A stretch of DNA of 64,000 bases from Sphingobacteriales bacterium (GCA_004144175.1 SEFT01000004.1:62001-126000), one strand, 5' to 3'. Counted from the stretch's first letter, positions 7,756 through 17,113 are shown. Program-made: numbers and translations. The notes: a model not told the origin generated them from the letters alone.

Positions 7756-8181
7756 ATGTTGTGTATGATCGATAATACAGCTGTAGTTTACCGGTTTGAT
7801 ATAAAAGCCGAAAGTAAGGTCCATAAGACAACTATTACCGTAGATGAAGATCGGGTTGTTACTACCTGCTCTTGCAATACGGCGCCCGGCGATAGTGCAT
7901 GCTGGCATGCTCAATACGTACTGGCAGGCAGGTCTCGCCGTATCAGTAAGGCTGCCGATTATGCCCAGCAATCGCAGCTTCTAAGTACGTTATCCAAAAC
8001 CCCGGCGGGGCAGCAGGTAATACAAGACGCTCAGTCAAGTTTTGTGCGCAGGGAGTCTTGCCGGAGGTGCCACAGCTCCAATGTCATCATTATGAAGAAG
8101 TCTATATGGGGCCGCGTGATAGGGTTCACCAAACCCGACTCTCACCGCTTTTACTGTAAGGCTTGCGGCTGGAGCTGGTAA
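7756..8181 (+). CDS. SWIM-type zinc-finger protein with C-terminal zinc ribbon
   Basis: The 141-residue protein has two putative zinc sites. At about residues 38-51 there is a C-S-C-x8-C-W-H pattern, which is the SWIM finger (CxC-xn-CxH). At about 101-139 there is C-R-R-C followed 31 residues later by C-K-A-C-G, a zinc-ribbon knuckle pair. SWIM fingers bind nucleic acid or protein in helicases and MULE-type transposases, but here the finger is free-standing. Either the first ATG (7756) or the in-frame ATG at 7765 could start translation. No partner gene is adjacent. I infer nucleic-acid binding and cannot say more. Confidence 0.65.
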   Translation: MLCMIDNTAVVYRFDIKAESKVHKTTITVDEDRVVTTCSCNTAPGDSACWHAQYVLAGRSRRISKAADYAQQSQLLSTLSKTPAGQQVIQDAQSSFVRRESCRRCHSSNVIIMKKSIWGRVIGFTKPDSHRFYCKACGWSW

Positions 8182-8263
8182 AGCAAAGAGTAGCTTTTTG
8201 CAGCGTCTATATATATTCTACAAAATACATTGTATCATTGTTGGCATATAAAACTGCAACATT

Positions 8264-8722
8264 ATGATGCTATTAAAAAATAGCTGCCGGCAACTATTGG
8301 CAACCGCAGCACTCGTAACTGTATCACTGCCCGCATTTGCCCAGAAGACAGCCAATGAGACTGGCAACCTGCTGGGCCGCAAATGGTATATAGTAGCTAT
8401 GAAGTGCCCAACCGACATGCAGCTGGCGGGCCGCGATAAATTTATCCAGTACTATTTTTCGCTTCAGTTCAAGCCATCGAACAACCAGAACTATGGCACC
8501 TATATACGTACATCAACGGATATGGATACAGACCCGAAGCAGGAGGGCAAGTATGCCATCAGACAAGATGAATCGGGCCTGGTAACGCTGGTGCTTACAG
8601 ACCGTAAGAACAACGTATCAGAATACACGTTTGACGCACCGAACGAGAACCACCTCACACTATCGCGCCTTACCGATAGCAAGGACGAAAAGTGCCGTGT
8701 ATACTATGCGGTAGCGCCGTAA
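8264..8722 (+). CDS. Small secreted lipocalin-like protein, function unknown
   Basis: The 152-residue protein starts with a signal peptide that ends A-F-A-Q near residue 27. The mature part opens with L-L-G-R-K-W-Y-I-V and continues with alternating strands (Y-F-S-L-Q-F, then L-V-T-L-V-L, E-Y-T-F-D, H-L-T-L-S-R-L). This pattern recalls the small lipocalin-like proteins common in Bacteroidota. Two cysteines (in M-K-C-P-T-D and E-K-C-R-V-Y) could form a disulphide. It ends 8 bp from the convergent gene at 9218-8730. Exact function cannot be assigned. Confidence 0.7.
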   Translation: MMLLKNSCRQLLATAALVTVSLPAFAQKTANETGNLLGRKWYIVAMKCPTDMQLAGRDKFIQYYFSLQFKPSNNQNYGTYIRTSTDMDTDPKQEGKYAIRQDESGLVTLVLTDRKNNVSEYTFDAPNENHLTLSRLTDSKDEKCRVYYAVAP

Positions 8723-8729
8723 GCGCCTG

Positions 8730-9218
8730 TCAGAAAAATGCTAATGTCCAGTAGCCGGGTGCATAATCATCCGGCTCCAATAACATCTTACGGATGCCGT
8801 CCTTATAGAGTACTTCCACAGAGGACACCGCAATAGCACCCAGATCGTTGGCAGTAAGCGATGAGCCGAAGAGGAGGTTGTAGATGCCGGCGATGACGGC
8901 TCCGTCTCCAGTGATCCGCTGCGACGATACCCAAGGTACAACCTTTGCACCACGACGTTCCAATACATATTTGTATTCAAAACGCAGGGTTTCATTATCG
9001 TCGGTTTTGTAGATGTGCTTGAGCACACCGGGTGTACCCTTATCAGAGAAGGCCAGCTTATAGGCCGGTGTAATCGCGGAGGCCTCAGTACTGAATCTTT
9101 CGGAGAAAGCAAGGAAGGTATCTATGGCCAGTAGCCTGGGCCCTATGCCATCTTCAGCAGATTGTCCGTTTGCACCCAATGAAAAAACAAGTAGTAGTAA
9201 TAAGATCAAAAATCGCAC
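8730..9218 (-). CDS. Secreted hypothetical protein with GTG start
   Basis: The frame begins with GTG at 9218; I found no in-frame ATG that would keep the signal peptide (MRFLILLLLLVFSLGANGQ). The mature protein of about 143 residues has a central strand-rich region (L-R-F-E-Y-K-Y-V-L-E-R-R-G) and a hydrophobic G-A-V-I-A-G-I-Y-N-L-L-F-G segment near residue 108. It resembles no family I can name. It is convergent with the lipocalin-like gene. A downstream gene at 10706-9339 on the same strand is separated from it by a terminator. Confidence 0.65.
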   Translation of the reverse strand: MRFLILLLLLVFSLGANGQSAEDGIGPRLLAIDTFLAFSERFSTEASAITPAYKLAFSDKGTPGVLKHIYKTDDNETLRFEYKYVLERRGAKVVPWVSSQRITGDGAVIAGIYNLLFGSSLTANDLGAIAVSSVEVLYKDGIRKMLLEPDDYAPGYWTLAFF

Positions 9219-9292
9219 CCTAAAAATTGTTTTTAAACTGATACTAAAATAAACAATCCGGCGGATAATACTCTACCGCCGCAAATGAAAAA

Positions 9293-9311
9293 GGGCACCT
9301 TAGAGATGCCC
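9293..9311 (-). terminator. Intrinsic terminator downstream of the sorted repeat protein
   Basis: A 7-bp stem (GGGCACC/GATGCCC with one GU pair) and a 5-nt loop are followed by TTTTTC on the minus strand, about 30 bp after the stop codon. Confidence 0.65.
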
Positions 9312-9338
9312 CGCAATATAAAAAAATGTATAGCAGAT

Positions 9339-10706
9339 CTATTTGCTGATCACCAACCGTTCGGTCATTTGAGTGCGTTCTCCGGTCACTTTAATAAAGT
9401 AGTTGCCCGAAGCCAGGTCTGATACGGAGATGCGCTCCAGATACTTTACCTGCGGGGCTTCTTCCCACTGGCGCACCACACGCCCTTGAGCATCCAGCAG
9501 TGCAATACTGAATTGCTGAGGGATCGTCCAGTCGATGTTGAGATTTACAATATCAGTCGCAGGCACAGGGTACGTATGCACGCTGGCATGCTCCACATCT
9601 ACACTGGCCACCGAAGTAGGAAAGTCGTAATAAAAACGAAGCTCTGTATCGCCTTCACCTACACCCCACGCATTATCCTTCCAGGTATACGTGCTGATAT
9701 TCAATGGCTGGCTATACATGTTATACGAATAGATTTCCTTTTTGGCATTTACGTATATATGCGAGCTTATATTCCATGTCTGCAGCAGGTCTGTTAGTTT
9801 GTTACCCTTTGTATCGTATGTATAAGAATGCGTTTTAGACTGCTGCCAGTTAAAGCCGTCCCAGGTAAACTCTTCAGTGCCCTCTAATGTAGTACCTGAA
9901 TAAATATACTCTATACGATTCACATTCACCCAGTCATTTACTGATGCATTCCACACCTGATCTACTGTAGTAGTGACATTATCTCCGGTGTACGTATAGT
10001 TGGTTTTGGCAACAAGACTCCATCCTCCGGTTCCGCTACCTACCCTTGCCGAATGTGTGCTGGACTTGAGCTTTGTACCGTCGTATTCCAGTTGCAGCTT
10101 ATCGAAAAGGCTATTCATCTCCGTAATAACCCCTACTGTATTGTATGATATCTCGGAAGGCTTTACCAATGTCCAGGCCACCCCTTGCAGTACTTCGAGC
10201 CCTGAGGATATCATTTTGCCCTTGTCATCATAGTCGTACAGGTAGCGTGCAGTGTCTTTCCACTGGCCATAGTCTTGCATTTGGCCATAAGTAACCTTAT
10301 TCACAGTGTTATCAGCATTATACACCTGAAAACGCCTATACCTTTGATCGTATTTTCTGCTTACATCGCTAAATACATAGGTGTAGCTCTCATCGAATAG
10401 CACCGTTTCATCATTATTCCAGTCGTCCTTTTTTGTATAGCCATTTCGGTTGCCGCTGAAGCTATACGTAATAGAGTCTACCGGCGTAATAGCACCATTC
10501 CGGTAATTCAGGAATGTTTTTGCTACCAACCGATATTCGCCCTTTGCCCCTCTGCCATTAGACCCGCTACCGAAGTGCGGTGGCAAGATGCCAACGCCGC
10601 CTATACCCGGACCACCAGTGGCCGTTACAGACTCTATTGTAGTACCTTTTGCACCTGCCAAATTAGCAAAGAGCAACGCTGATATGATAACGTAGATAAA
10701 CTTCAT
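9339..10706 (-). CDS. Secreted YD-repeat-like protein with T9SS type A sorting domain
   Basis: This 455-residue protein has a signal peptide (about residues 1-19), a Gly-rich linker (residues 30-55) and a body of imperfect repeats of the form Y-x-Y-D-x-K-G-K/N, for example Y-D-Y-D-D-K-G-K-M and Y-T-Y-D-T-K-G-N-K-L. These resemble YD/Rhs-type strands. The last 80 residues form a sorting domain: Y-P-V-P-A-T-D near residue 382, then a closing strand G-N-Y-F-I-K-V. The protein should cross the outer membrane through type IX secretion. The repeats suggest a beta-rich surface protein. No enzyme motif is visible and the function is unknown. Confidence 0.8.
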   Translation of the reverse strand: MKFIYVIISALLFANLAGAKGTTIESVTATGGPGIGGVGILPPHFGSGSNGRGAKGEYRLVAKTFLNYRNGAITPVDSITYSFSGNRNGYTKKDDWNNDETVLFDESYTYVFSDVSRKYDQRYRRFQVYNADNTVNKVTYGQMQDYGQWKDTARYLYDYDDKGKMISSGLEVLQGVAWTLVKPSEISYNTVGVITEMNSLFDKLQLEYDGTKLKSSTHSARVGSGTGGWSLVAKTNYTYTGDNVTTTVDQVWNASVNDWVNVNRIEYIYSGTTLEGTEEFTWDGFNWQQSKTHSYTYDTKGNKLTDLLQTWNISSHIYVNAKKEIYSYNMYSQPLNISTYTWKDNAWGVGEGDTELRFYYDFPTSVASVDVEHASVHTYPVPATDIVNLNIDWTIPQQFSIALLDAQGRVVRQWEEAPQVKYLERISVSDLASGNYFIKVTGERTQMTERLVISK

Positions 10707-10916
10707 ACAACGGGCATTTATGGTCGTTTTACAGAAATCAATGTTAAAATCCTTAACATAAACCTAACAAGAATTTTTTATAATACGAAACAAATGTAAG
10801 ATTTATGACAATGCAGTGACCTGTTTATGACAATTCACTATAGATTTTAACCTATACCTACAAGATACAACAAATTGATATAAAAGTCGTCCCAATATAT
10901 CTATATACCCATAAAA

Positions 10917-10941
10917 AAAGCCGCATAAACTATGCGGCTTT
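10917..10941 (-). terminator. Intrinsic terminator of pyrD
   Basis: An 11-bp perfect stem (AAAGCCGCATA/TATGCGGCTTT) is followed by seven T on the minus strand, just after the pyrD stop codon. Confidence 0.9.
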
Positions 10942-10948
10942 GGAAAAC

Positions 10949-11989
10949 TTATCTTCTGTTCAGTAATCCTTTACAGATATTACTTGCTATTACCGGCCCT
11001 TCATATATAAAGCCTGTGTACACCTGCACCAGTACTGCACCTGCATCCAGTTTCTCCAGCGCATCATCGGCAGTAAAGATGCCGCCTACTGCTATTACGG
11101 GTATACTCTTATTGCTTTTTTCGGAAATGTAGCGAATCACCTCCGTAGCCCGTATGCGCAGTGGCTTACCACTGAGGCCACCCGCCCCTATTTTCTCAAT
11201 GTCACCACCTGGCGTATTTAACCGGCTTCGGTCGATGGTAGTATTGGTAGCTACGAGGCCTTGTATCTTCGTTTGCTGTACAATTTCTATAATGTCGTCC
11301 AATTGTTCGTTAGTGAGATCAGGCGCTATTTTCAGCAGCAGCGGCTTTGGGTTACCTAGGCTGGTATTCAATACCTGCAGGCGGTTCAGGATGTTCATTA
11401 GTGGCTCCTTATCCTGCAAGGCCCTTAAGCCCGGCGTATTAGGGCTGCTCACATTTACCACGAAGTAATCTACGACATCATACAAGTCTTTAAAGCAAGC
11501 TTCATAGTCGAGTATGGCATCTTCATTAGGAGTATCCTTGTTCTTACCTATGTTTCCGCCGATAATCAGCTTTTCATTTCTGTGTCTCAACCGCTCTGCA
11601 GCAGCTTTTGCCCCGCCGTTGTTAAAGCCCATTCGGTTGATGAGCGCCTGGTCGGCAGGCAGGCGGAAGAGGCGCGGCTGCGGGTTTCCGGGCTGCGGAC
11701 GGGGTGTAACGGTACCTATCTCCACAAAGCCAAAGCCCAGACAGGCTAAGGCATCCGTAAACTTAGCGTCTTTATCGAACCCTGCACCCAGGCCTACAGG
11801 GTTCGGAAACTTAATACCCCACAGTGTACGCTCCAGCTTTGGGTCAGCTACTACAAAAAGCTTTTTCATCAGGGTGCGTATGGGCGGCAGGTTGTAAAAA
11901 CTGTTCATACGTTTCATCACCATATAGTGAACAGCCTCAGGATCAATCTGAAAAAGTATACTGCGTATTAGTCCGTACATAGGGCGCAA
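10949..11989 (-). CDS. pyrD: Dihydroorotate dehydrogenase (quinone), class 2
   Basis: PyrD oxidises dihydroorotate to orotate in pyrimidine synthesis and passes electrons to the membrane quinone pool through FMN. The 346-residue length fits class 2. Seen motifs include the N-terminal helix region expected for membrane association, [12 protein letters not shown] near residue 70, R-M-G-F-N-N-G-G near 120, and N-V-S-S-P-N-T-P-G near 175, which carries the catalytic Ser of class 2 enzymes. The C-terminal FMN phosphate loop G-V-G-G-I-F is also present. The gene stands alone, with a strong terminator after it and a divergent gene 70 bp upstream. Confidence 0.97.
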   Translation of the reverse strand: MRPMYGLIRSILFQIDPEAVHYMVMKRMNSFYNLPPIRTLMKKLFVVADPKLERTLWGIKFPNPVGLGAGFDKDAKFTDALACLGFGFVEIGTVTPRPQPGNPQPRLFRLPADQALINRMGFNNGGAKAAAERLRHRNEKLIIGGNIGKNKDTPNEDAILDYEACFKDLYDVVDYFVVNVSSPNTPGLRALQDKEPLMNILNRLQVLNTSLGNPKPLLLKIAPDLTNEQLDDIIEIVQQTKIQGLVATNTTIDRSRLNTPGGDIEKIGAGGLSGKPLRIRATEVIRYISEKSNKSIPVIAVGGIFTADDALEKLDAGAVLVQVYTGFIYEGPVIASNICKGLLNRR

Positions 11990-12059
11990 AGATACTGTAC
12001 AGGTATTTTATCTTTTTTAACAAATCGAAAAAGGTTGTTCGTGTATCTTTAGCATAGCT

Positions 12060-12785
12060 ATGTTTAACCGCTACCCCTTGATAGGCACTTTGCTGCTATG
12101 GCTGTTTGTTGCAACAGCTCATGGACAGATCATGCAGGGGCAGATCATAGACGCATCCACGGGCAAGCCGCTTGACGATGTAAATGTGCTGAACATACAT
12201 ACGCAGAGCGGTATGATGGCTAGCTCAGACGGATCTTTCAACGTGAGCGCGGCAAGTGGTCAGCTTATAGAATTTCGTAAGGTTGGTTATAAGATAATCC
12301 GTGTGCGTATCCCTAATGGAAAGCTTCCACCTTACTTTAAAGTAGGTATGGAGCGTAGTGCAGTGCAACTACCAACTGTGGAAGTAAATGGCATTGCAAA
12401 GGACTATAAGTCGGACAGTGAGCGATACCATGCTATGTATAAGCAGGCACTCGAGTTTCCGGAGATGAGCACAGCGCAAATGATGCGATCTCCATTTAGT
12501 GCATTTAGCAAGCGTAATCGCCAGATATGGGAGTTTCAAAAGGAATTTGAAATGTTTCAGCAGCAGAAGTATATCGACTATACATTTAACGAGAAACTGG
12601 TAGAAAAGATAACCGGATTGCGCGGCGATAGCGCTACTGCTTATGTCAAGATGTTCCGTCCAAGCTATGAACAGCTAAGGAGTATGAATGAATATACCTA
12701 CTTCACGTATATAAAACGCACGGTAATGCTATACCGCGAACGCGGACAACGCGCAAGGATGGGACAAGGAAGAGGTACCCAATAA
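12060..12785 (+). CDS. Secreted protein with carboxypeptidase-regulatory-like domain
   Basis: The 241-residue protein has a signal peptide ending near residue 22, then a domain with the pattern G-Q-I-I-D-A-S-T-G-K-P-L-D-D-V-N-V, D-G-S-F-N-V and V-G-Y-K at about 26-85. This is the CarboxypepD_reg-like fold common in Bacteroidota TonB receptors and surface proteins. The remaining 150 residues are charged and helical, with E-F-Q-K-E-F-E-M-F-Q-Q-Q near 170, and match no family I know. Proteins of this build are often encoded singly and of unknown role. It is divergent from pyrD with a TATCTTTA -7-like box close to the start. Confidence 0.8.
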   Translation: MFNRYPLIGTLLLWLFVATAHGQIMQGQIIDASTGKPLDDVNVLNIHTQSGMMASSDGSFNVSAASGQLIEFRKVGYKIIRVRIPNGKLPPYFKVGMERSAVQLPTVEVNGIAKDYKSDSERYHAMYKQALEFPEMSTAQMMRSPFSAFSKRNRQIWEFQKEFEMFQQQKYIDYTFNEKLVEKITGLRGDSATAYVKMFRPSYEQLRSMNEYTYFTYIKRTVMLYRERGQRARMGQGRGTQ

Positions 12786-12810
12786 TATTAGTCATATCTA
12801 GGACAACACA

Positions 12811-12847
12811 TAAACAAAGCGCAGGCGAAATGCCTGCGCTTTGTTTA
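12811..12847. terminator. Bidirectional terminator with 16-bp perfect stem
   Basis: A perfect 16-bp inverted repeat around a 5-nt loop, with A/T-rich outer arms, lies between two convergent genes. Confidence 0.85.
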
Positions 12848-12884
12848 TTATATATTCAGTGTAATAAATTAGTTCAATACTAAA

Positions 12885-13208
12885 TTATGCACGGAGCGAT
12901 GTCTGAGAAGAATCTGCCTGACCTCTGCCGGGTATACTGGGCAAAGTTTCCGTTTTAGGCCTGAAGAAAGAATATTGATTACACATCTGATCGTAAAACT
13001 CCTCGGCAGTATTGAAGGTCCTTATCTGGTTAGCAATTCCGTACAGATTACCGTTAAAGTTGAAGAACGCTATCGCCTTTTCCGGATTCGTTATATAATG
13101 CTGTCCTTTTGATTCTGTAAAACCATCCACTATCATGCTAATGCCATCAAGTTCAAATCTCCACGAACCATCATCATTTTTTATTTTACTGAACTGATAC
13201 ATCTTCAT
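12885..13208 (-). CDS. Hypothetical 107-residue protein
   Basis: The protein has no signal peptide or membrane segment. It starts with alternating strands (W-R-F-E-L-D-G-I-S-M-I-V-D-G-F) and a helix (T-A-E-E-F-Y-D-Q-M), and ends in a Pro/Gly/Ser-rich tail. I do not recognise a family. A translation start two codons inside (second Met) is equally possible. It is followed by the 12811-12847 terminator, and no neighbour reads in the same operon. The coding call rests on frame length and composition. Confidence 0.5.
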   Translation of the reverse strand: MKMYQFSKIKNDDGSWRFELDGISMIVDGFTESKGQHYITNPEKAIAFFNFNGNLYGIANQIRTFNTAEEFYDQMCNQYSFFRPKTETLPSIPGRGQADSSQTSLRA

Positions 13209-13478
13209 TTATCATTTGCTCATTAAGACATAAACAAAAACTACGCTAGATAATATGCTGATGAGTGCTCTCTAGGACAAAGGCAATGATTTTTACCTTA
13301 AAATGACATCACGCAGAACAATAGGCAACATAATTAATTGATTTTCAATCGAATAAAAACCATATATCATTAATAGGGTAAATCTATATTACTATATTTT
13401 TAACAGATAGAATTTTAAATAAAGCATATCTATATGATGTATAAACAGCCTGTTGGGGAATGAAATACTCATTAGCAC

Positions 13479-15656
13479 TTATCCATTCTGATACTGCAAA
13501 TGAGCGAGCGCTGCTTTTATTTCGCCATAAGTGTAGTCGTCCGGCAAAATGTCTTTTACAGGCTTCAGTGCATGGCTGCCGCCTAGTTGTTGTATAGCTT
13601 CCAGTATTTTTTCCAGCCTGTATCCTGACACAACTTCCGTTACCGGCAACTCTCCTGATGCAATGAATGTTGCCAGATGCCCTTCAATAGTGGTGGCAGA
13701 AAACCCGCGCTGCTCTGCTATCTCGTAAACACTGAGCCCATCTCTGAACATCTGAAGCGAAGCGCGTTGGCTGGCGTTTGAAGATGGTTTGCCGCTGCCG
13801 GTCGTCTCCTTTCTTTCCCTACTCACCTTCTTCGGTGCTTTCGCAGCCATGCGGCTTTGCAGGCCGTAAGTAGATGCGTAGCGACGCACAGTATCGAGGA
13901 ACGGTGGTCCATACTTAGCCACCTTGTAATCGCCAAAACCGGATATCTGCTTTAGCTCATCAAACGATAAAGGCAGGTAAGCAGCCATTTCCTGCAAGCT
14001 GTTGTCCCCCACTACGGCATACGCCGGTACATGCTCGCGCTCGGCTATATCGCGGCGTATATCTTTAAGTTCCTGCAACAGTTCGGGATAATGTTGTGGC
14101 GTATCGTCTGCTACAAGTGCGGCCTTGGCCTTCTTCCTTACGAATTGTACTTCATGCTCGCCTTTTAGTACGCTCCAGCTCTTGTCGTTCAGCCTGAGTA
14201 CCGGGTATTGCCCCTCGGCTTGTTCGGTGAGCCCCTGCTGCAGCAACTGCCTGAAGATCTGCTGCCACTCCTCTTTGCTACGGTCCTTACCAATGCCAAA
14301 GGTCTTCAACTCTTTATGTGGTGCATGTATCTTCATACTCTGCGAACCGCGCAGGAAATCTATAAGATAGTCCATACCGAAACGCTCACCTGTGCGGGCT
14401 ATTGCCGATAATGCCTTCTGCGCCTCGAGGGTAGCATTTTGATGTTCCAGGTCGCTGAGGCAGAAGTCGCAGCTGCCGCACTGGCTTGGGGCGTTTTCGC
14501 CAAAGTAGTTGAGTATATATTGCCGTCTGCAACCCTCGCGCTCGGCAAACTCCTTCATCTGGTAAAGCTTCTTCTTCAGTACACTGCTCTGCTGCGGATT
14601 GTTCTCCAGCTCTACAAAGCCCATCAGCTTCATTATGTCGCCCGATGAATAGTAGAGGATAGCATCGCTATGCAGGCCGTCGCGGCCCGCCCTACCCGTC
14701 TCCTGGTAGTAGCCTTCCATGTTCTTAGGCACATCGTAGTGCATTACAAAGCGTACGTTGGGCTTATCTATGCCCATACCGAAGGCTATGGTAGCTACTA
14801 TGATGCGCGTATCATCGCGCTTAAAGGATTCCTGTACGCGATTACGCTCGTCGGTAACCATGCCTGCATGGTAGTGTGCAGCGGGGAAGCCCAGGTCGCG
14901 CAGTTTGGCAGCCAGCGTCTCGGTACTGCTGCGCGATAGTGTATATATAATGCCGCTGTCGTTCTTATGCTGCCCAATATATTGCACCAGTTGATTCAGT
15001 GCATTTTTCTTGGGCTGTACATAGTAGGATATGTTTGCCCTATTGAAGCTGGACAAATAAATACGTGGTGAACGCAGGGCCAGCTTTTCGGCTATATCCT
15101 TTTGTGTGATGCCATCGGCACTGGCGGTAAGCGCTATGGTAGGGACATCGGGGAAATGCCGCTTGAGCGCAGACAGCTGCAGGTACTCGGGACGGAAATC
15201 GTGGCCCCACTGTGAGATACAGTGCGCCTCATCGATGGCAAACAGTGCTACCCGAAAGTTGCTGAGCATCCGCACCATCTGCTGATCGTTGCTGAACAAA
15301 CGCTCGGGCGCTATATACAGCAACTTTAGCTTTCCACTTTTGGCATCACTTAGTATCTGCTGCTGTTCGTGTACTCCAACTGTTGAATTCAAGTAGGCAG
15401 CATCTATACCGTTTGCCAGCAATCCATCTACCTGGTCTTTCATCAGGGCTATAAGCGGCGATATAACGATGGTAAGCCCATCGTGCAGCAAGGCAGGCAG
15501 TTGGTAACAGATAGATTTACCGCCACCTGTAGGCATTATTGCCAGTACATCGTTCCCGTTCAGCACCGACTCTATGATCTGTTGCTGGTTGAGCCGGAAC
15601 TCATCGTAACCAAAGTAGTGTTTTAATGCCCTGTGTATATTCTTCTGTCCGTACAT
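13479..15656 (-). CDS. recQ: ATP-dependent DNA helicase RecQ
   Basis: From the preferred ATG at 15656 this is a 725-residue 3'-5' DNA helicase of recombination and replication repair. Motif I (M-P-T-G-G-G-K-S) lies near residue 40, motif II (D-E-A-H-C-I-S-Q-W-G-H-D-F-R) near 135, the second RecA-like domain ends with Q-E-T-G-R-A-G-R-D-G near 315, and the zinc-binding domain has four Cys (C-R-R-Q then C-G-S-C-D-F-C) near 365-395. An HRDC domain follows near 520-595, and a C-terminal helix-turn-helix extension near 630-690 has the RQC-like HTH_40 look seen in Bacteroidota RecQ. An upstream in-frame Met at 15689 would add 11 residues. All catalytic motifs are intact. Confidence 0.96.
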   Translation of the reverse strand: MYGQKNIHRALKHYFGYDEFRLNQQQIIESVLNGNDVLAIMPTGGGKSICYQLPALLHDGLTIVISPLIALMKDQVDGLLANGIDAAYLNSTVGVHEQQQILSDAKSGKLKLLYIAPERLFSNDQQMVRMLSNFRVALFAIDEAHCISQWGHDFRPEYLQLSALKRHFPDVPTIALTASADGITQKDIAEKLALRSPRIYLSSFNRANISYYVQPKKNALNQLVQYIGQHKNDSGIIYTLSRSSTETLAAKLRDLGFPAAHYHAGMVTDERNRVQESFKRDDTRIIVATIAFGMGIDKPNVRFVMHYDVPKNMEGYYQETGRAGRDGLHSDAILYYSSGDIMKLMGFVELENNPQQSSVLKKKLYQMKEFAEREGCRRQYILNYFGENAPSQCGSCDFCLSDLEHQNATLEAQKALSAIARTGERFGMDYLIDFLRGSQSMKIHAPHKELKTFGIGKDRSKEEWQQIFRQLLQQGLTEQAEGQYPVLRLNDKSWSVLKGEHEVQFVRKKAKAALVADDTPQHYPELLQELKDIRRDIAEREHVPAYAVVGDNSLQEMAAYLPLSFDELKQISGFGDYKVAKYGPPFLDTVRRYASTYGLQSRMAAKAPKKVSRERKETTGSGKPSSNASQRASLQMFRDGLSVYEIAEQRGFSATTIEGHLATFIASGELPVTEVVSGYRLEKILEAIQQLGGSHALKPVKDILPDDYTYGEIKAALAHLQYQNG

Positions 15657-15717
15657 GCTGCTGTCCTTTCCTCGCGGTTTACTATGCAAATATCCGTAGC
15701 GCCGTGCGCATAAAAAA

Positions 15718-15748
15718 ACGGAAGCGCTTCCTATCGAAGCGCTTCCGT
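15718..15748 (-). terminator. Strong intrinsic terminator after small lipoprotein gene
   Basis: A 13-bp stem (ACGGAAGCGCTTC/GAAGCGCTTCCGT) with a 5-nt loop precedes seven T on the minus strand. It stops the transcript of the gene ending at 15772 before recQ. Confidence 0.9.
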
Positions 15749-15771
15749 CCCGTATAAAAAATTGATTGTTT

Positions 15772-16035
15772 TTAGATAGAATCCTTAGCTGTACACCTCA
15801 TATCGCCATAGGTAACTTTCAGCAGGGTAAAGCCGGTATTGCGCTTTTCGTGTGCCCTTACCTGCTCTTCATTCAGCCCGCATACATCCGACGAATCTGA
15901 ACCTTTGGTAATAACGCCGTTATTATCGGTAAAGGTTTCGCGCCCGCATCTCCAGCAACGTACATCTGTCTCTTTTGTTTTTTCACACGCCGTCAAGGCT
16001 ATTAGCAGGAAAGAAGCAGCAAATATTTGTTTCAT
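15772..16035 (-). CDS. Small cysteine-rich lipoprotein
   Basis: Starting at the ATG at 16035 the product has 87 residues. Its signal peptide ends in the lipobox L-T-A-C near residue 16. The mature part has four more Cys in C-W-R-C-G, D-V-C-G and M-R-C, which could bind metal or form disulphides. I know no characterised family; similar short lipoproteins are common in Chitinophagaceae. A strong terminator follows. The longer frame from 16095 lacks a signal-like start and is rejected. Confidence 0.65.
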   Translation of the reverse strand: MKQIFAASFLLIALTACEKTKETDVRCWRCGRETFTDNNGVITKGSDSSDVCGLNEEQVRAHEKRNTGFTLLKVTYGDMRCTAKDSI

Positions 16036-16216
16036 TATCTTATTGTTTTTCAAATGCATATATGTGCCCTGATGCGCACTTCTGGTTTCGGGCATTAATA
16101 TACTATATAATTTTCGGAATATTCAGCGTCTGCGGTTAAAAAAATAACTTTGAGTGTATATGCGCCAATTTTATTCAGCCTTGCTAAAGGTATGGCTTTT
16201 CTGAGCAGGTAAGCCG

Positions 16217-16507
16217 ATGCAGGACAATCAAACAGACAAATGCCCGCTATGCGGCCGCCCGCTGGCAGAACCCAGCAACAAGCACCATCTGATACCCATT
16301 AGCAAGGGAGGCCGACATACGCCTACGCTTATGATGCACAAAATCTGTCATAACAAGATACATGCGGTCTTTACCGAGATGGAGCTAAAGCGCTACTATC
16401 ATACCATAGAAAGGCTGCAAGAACATGAAGACATAGCTAAATTTATAAAATGGGTAAGGAATAAGGAGCCCGAATTTTATGATAGCTCGGTGAAGATGAA
16501 GAAGTGA
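16217..16507 (+). CDS. Small HNH-fold protein
   Basis: The 96-residue protein contains C-P-L-C-G-R near residue 9, H-H-L-I-P-I-S-K-G-G near 28 and H-K-I-C-H-N-K-I-H near 46. These make up a beta-beta-alpha metal (HNH) nuclease core with a structural zinc site. Stand-alone HNH proteins of this size occur widely and may be nucleases of general or mobile-element origin. It lies alone, 25 bp before a convergent gene. No toxin or restriction partner is visible. Confidence 0.75.
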   Translation: MQDNQTDKCPLCGRPLAEPSNKHHLIPISKGGRHTPTLMMHKICHNKIHAVFTEMELKRYYHTIERLQEHEDIAKFIKWVRNKEPEFYDSSVKMKK

Positions 16508-16531
16508 GCCGAATCAATAGTCGTGCTCCCC

Positions 16532-17113
16532 TTATGCCTGCCTCCTCACATACTTCGTCAGTATCACGATCATCTGTCCTTCTATACGGCCCTCTATCTG
16601 TTCTGTATTGTCTTTTACCAGATGGATGTTCCTTACTACGGTGCCCATCCTGGCGTTTACTGTGCTGCCTTTTACATCCAGCGATTTTGTGAGTACTACG
16701 GTGTCACCCTCGTGCAGCTGCGCTCCGTTAGCATCCTTGTGCAGATTGACGGCTGTATCGTTTTCATGATCCCCGGTGGCTTTTGCCCAAGCAAGGCGCT
16801 CATCGTCGAGGTACATCATATCCAGTGCATCAGCGGCCCAAGCCTCGTTTTTCAACCGGTTGAGCATACGCCAGGTTACTACCTGTATTCCCGGCACTTC
16901 GCTCCACATGGTTGTAGTCAATGCATTCCAGTGCCCTGCGTCAAACTCTTCTTTCTTGTCTATCTGCGCCAGGCATTTGTTGCATATCAGTATCGTGTTC
17001 TCTTCATAGCCACCTGATTGCGGCGGCACTTCGTATATATTGAGCTTACCTGCCGAGGCACATAGTTCACATTTATTTTCGCTGCGGGATATCAGTCTTT
17101 CTTCCAGTTTCAT
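16532..17113 (-). CDS. phnA: PhnA/YjdM-family zinc-ribbon protein
   Basis: The 193-residue protein starts with a zinc ribbon (C-E-L-C near residue 15 and C-N-K-C near 45). It ends with the PhnA domain: G-D-T-V-V-L-T-K-S-L-D-V-K-G-S near 140, followed by M-G-T-V-V-R-N-I and I-L-T-K-Y-V-R-R. The family was once linked to phosphonate breakdown, but its PhnA name is historical and the E. coli member (YjdM) has no proven phosphonatase role. No phosphonate genes are nearby. It converges with the HNH gene. Confidence 0.85.
   Translation of the reverse strand: MKLEERLISRSENKCELCASAGKLNIYEVPPQSGGYEENTILICNKCLAQIDKKEEFDAGHWNALTTTMWSEVPGIQVVTWRMLNRLKNEAWAADALDMMYLDDERLAWAKATGDHENDTAVNLHKDANGAQLHEGDTVVLTKSLDVKGSTVNARMGTVVRNIHLVKDNTEQIEGRIEGQMIVILTKYVRRQA

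Noticed and set aside
7573-7971. Minus-strand frame of 132 codons
   Set aside because: It overlaps the plus-strand SWIM/zinc-ribbon gene, whose Cys/His motifs support the plus frame instead.
16217-17113. HNH plus PhnA-like genes as a defence or toxin pair
   Set aside because: They are convergent, not co-directional, and show no immunity or restriction partner.
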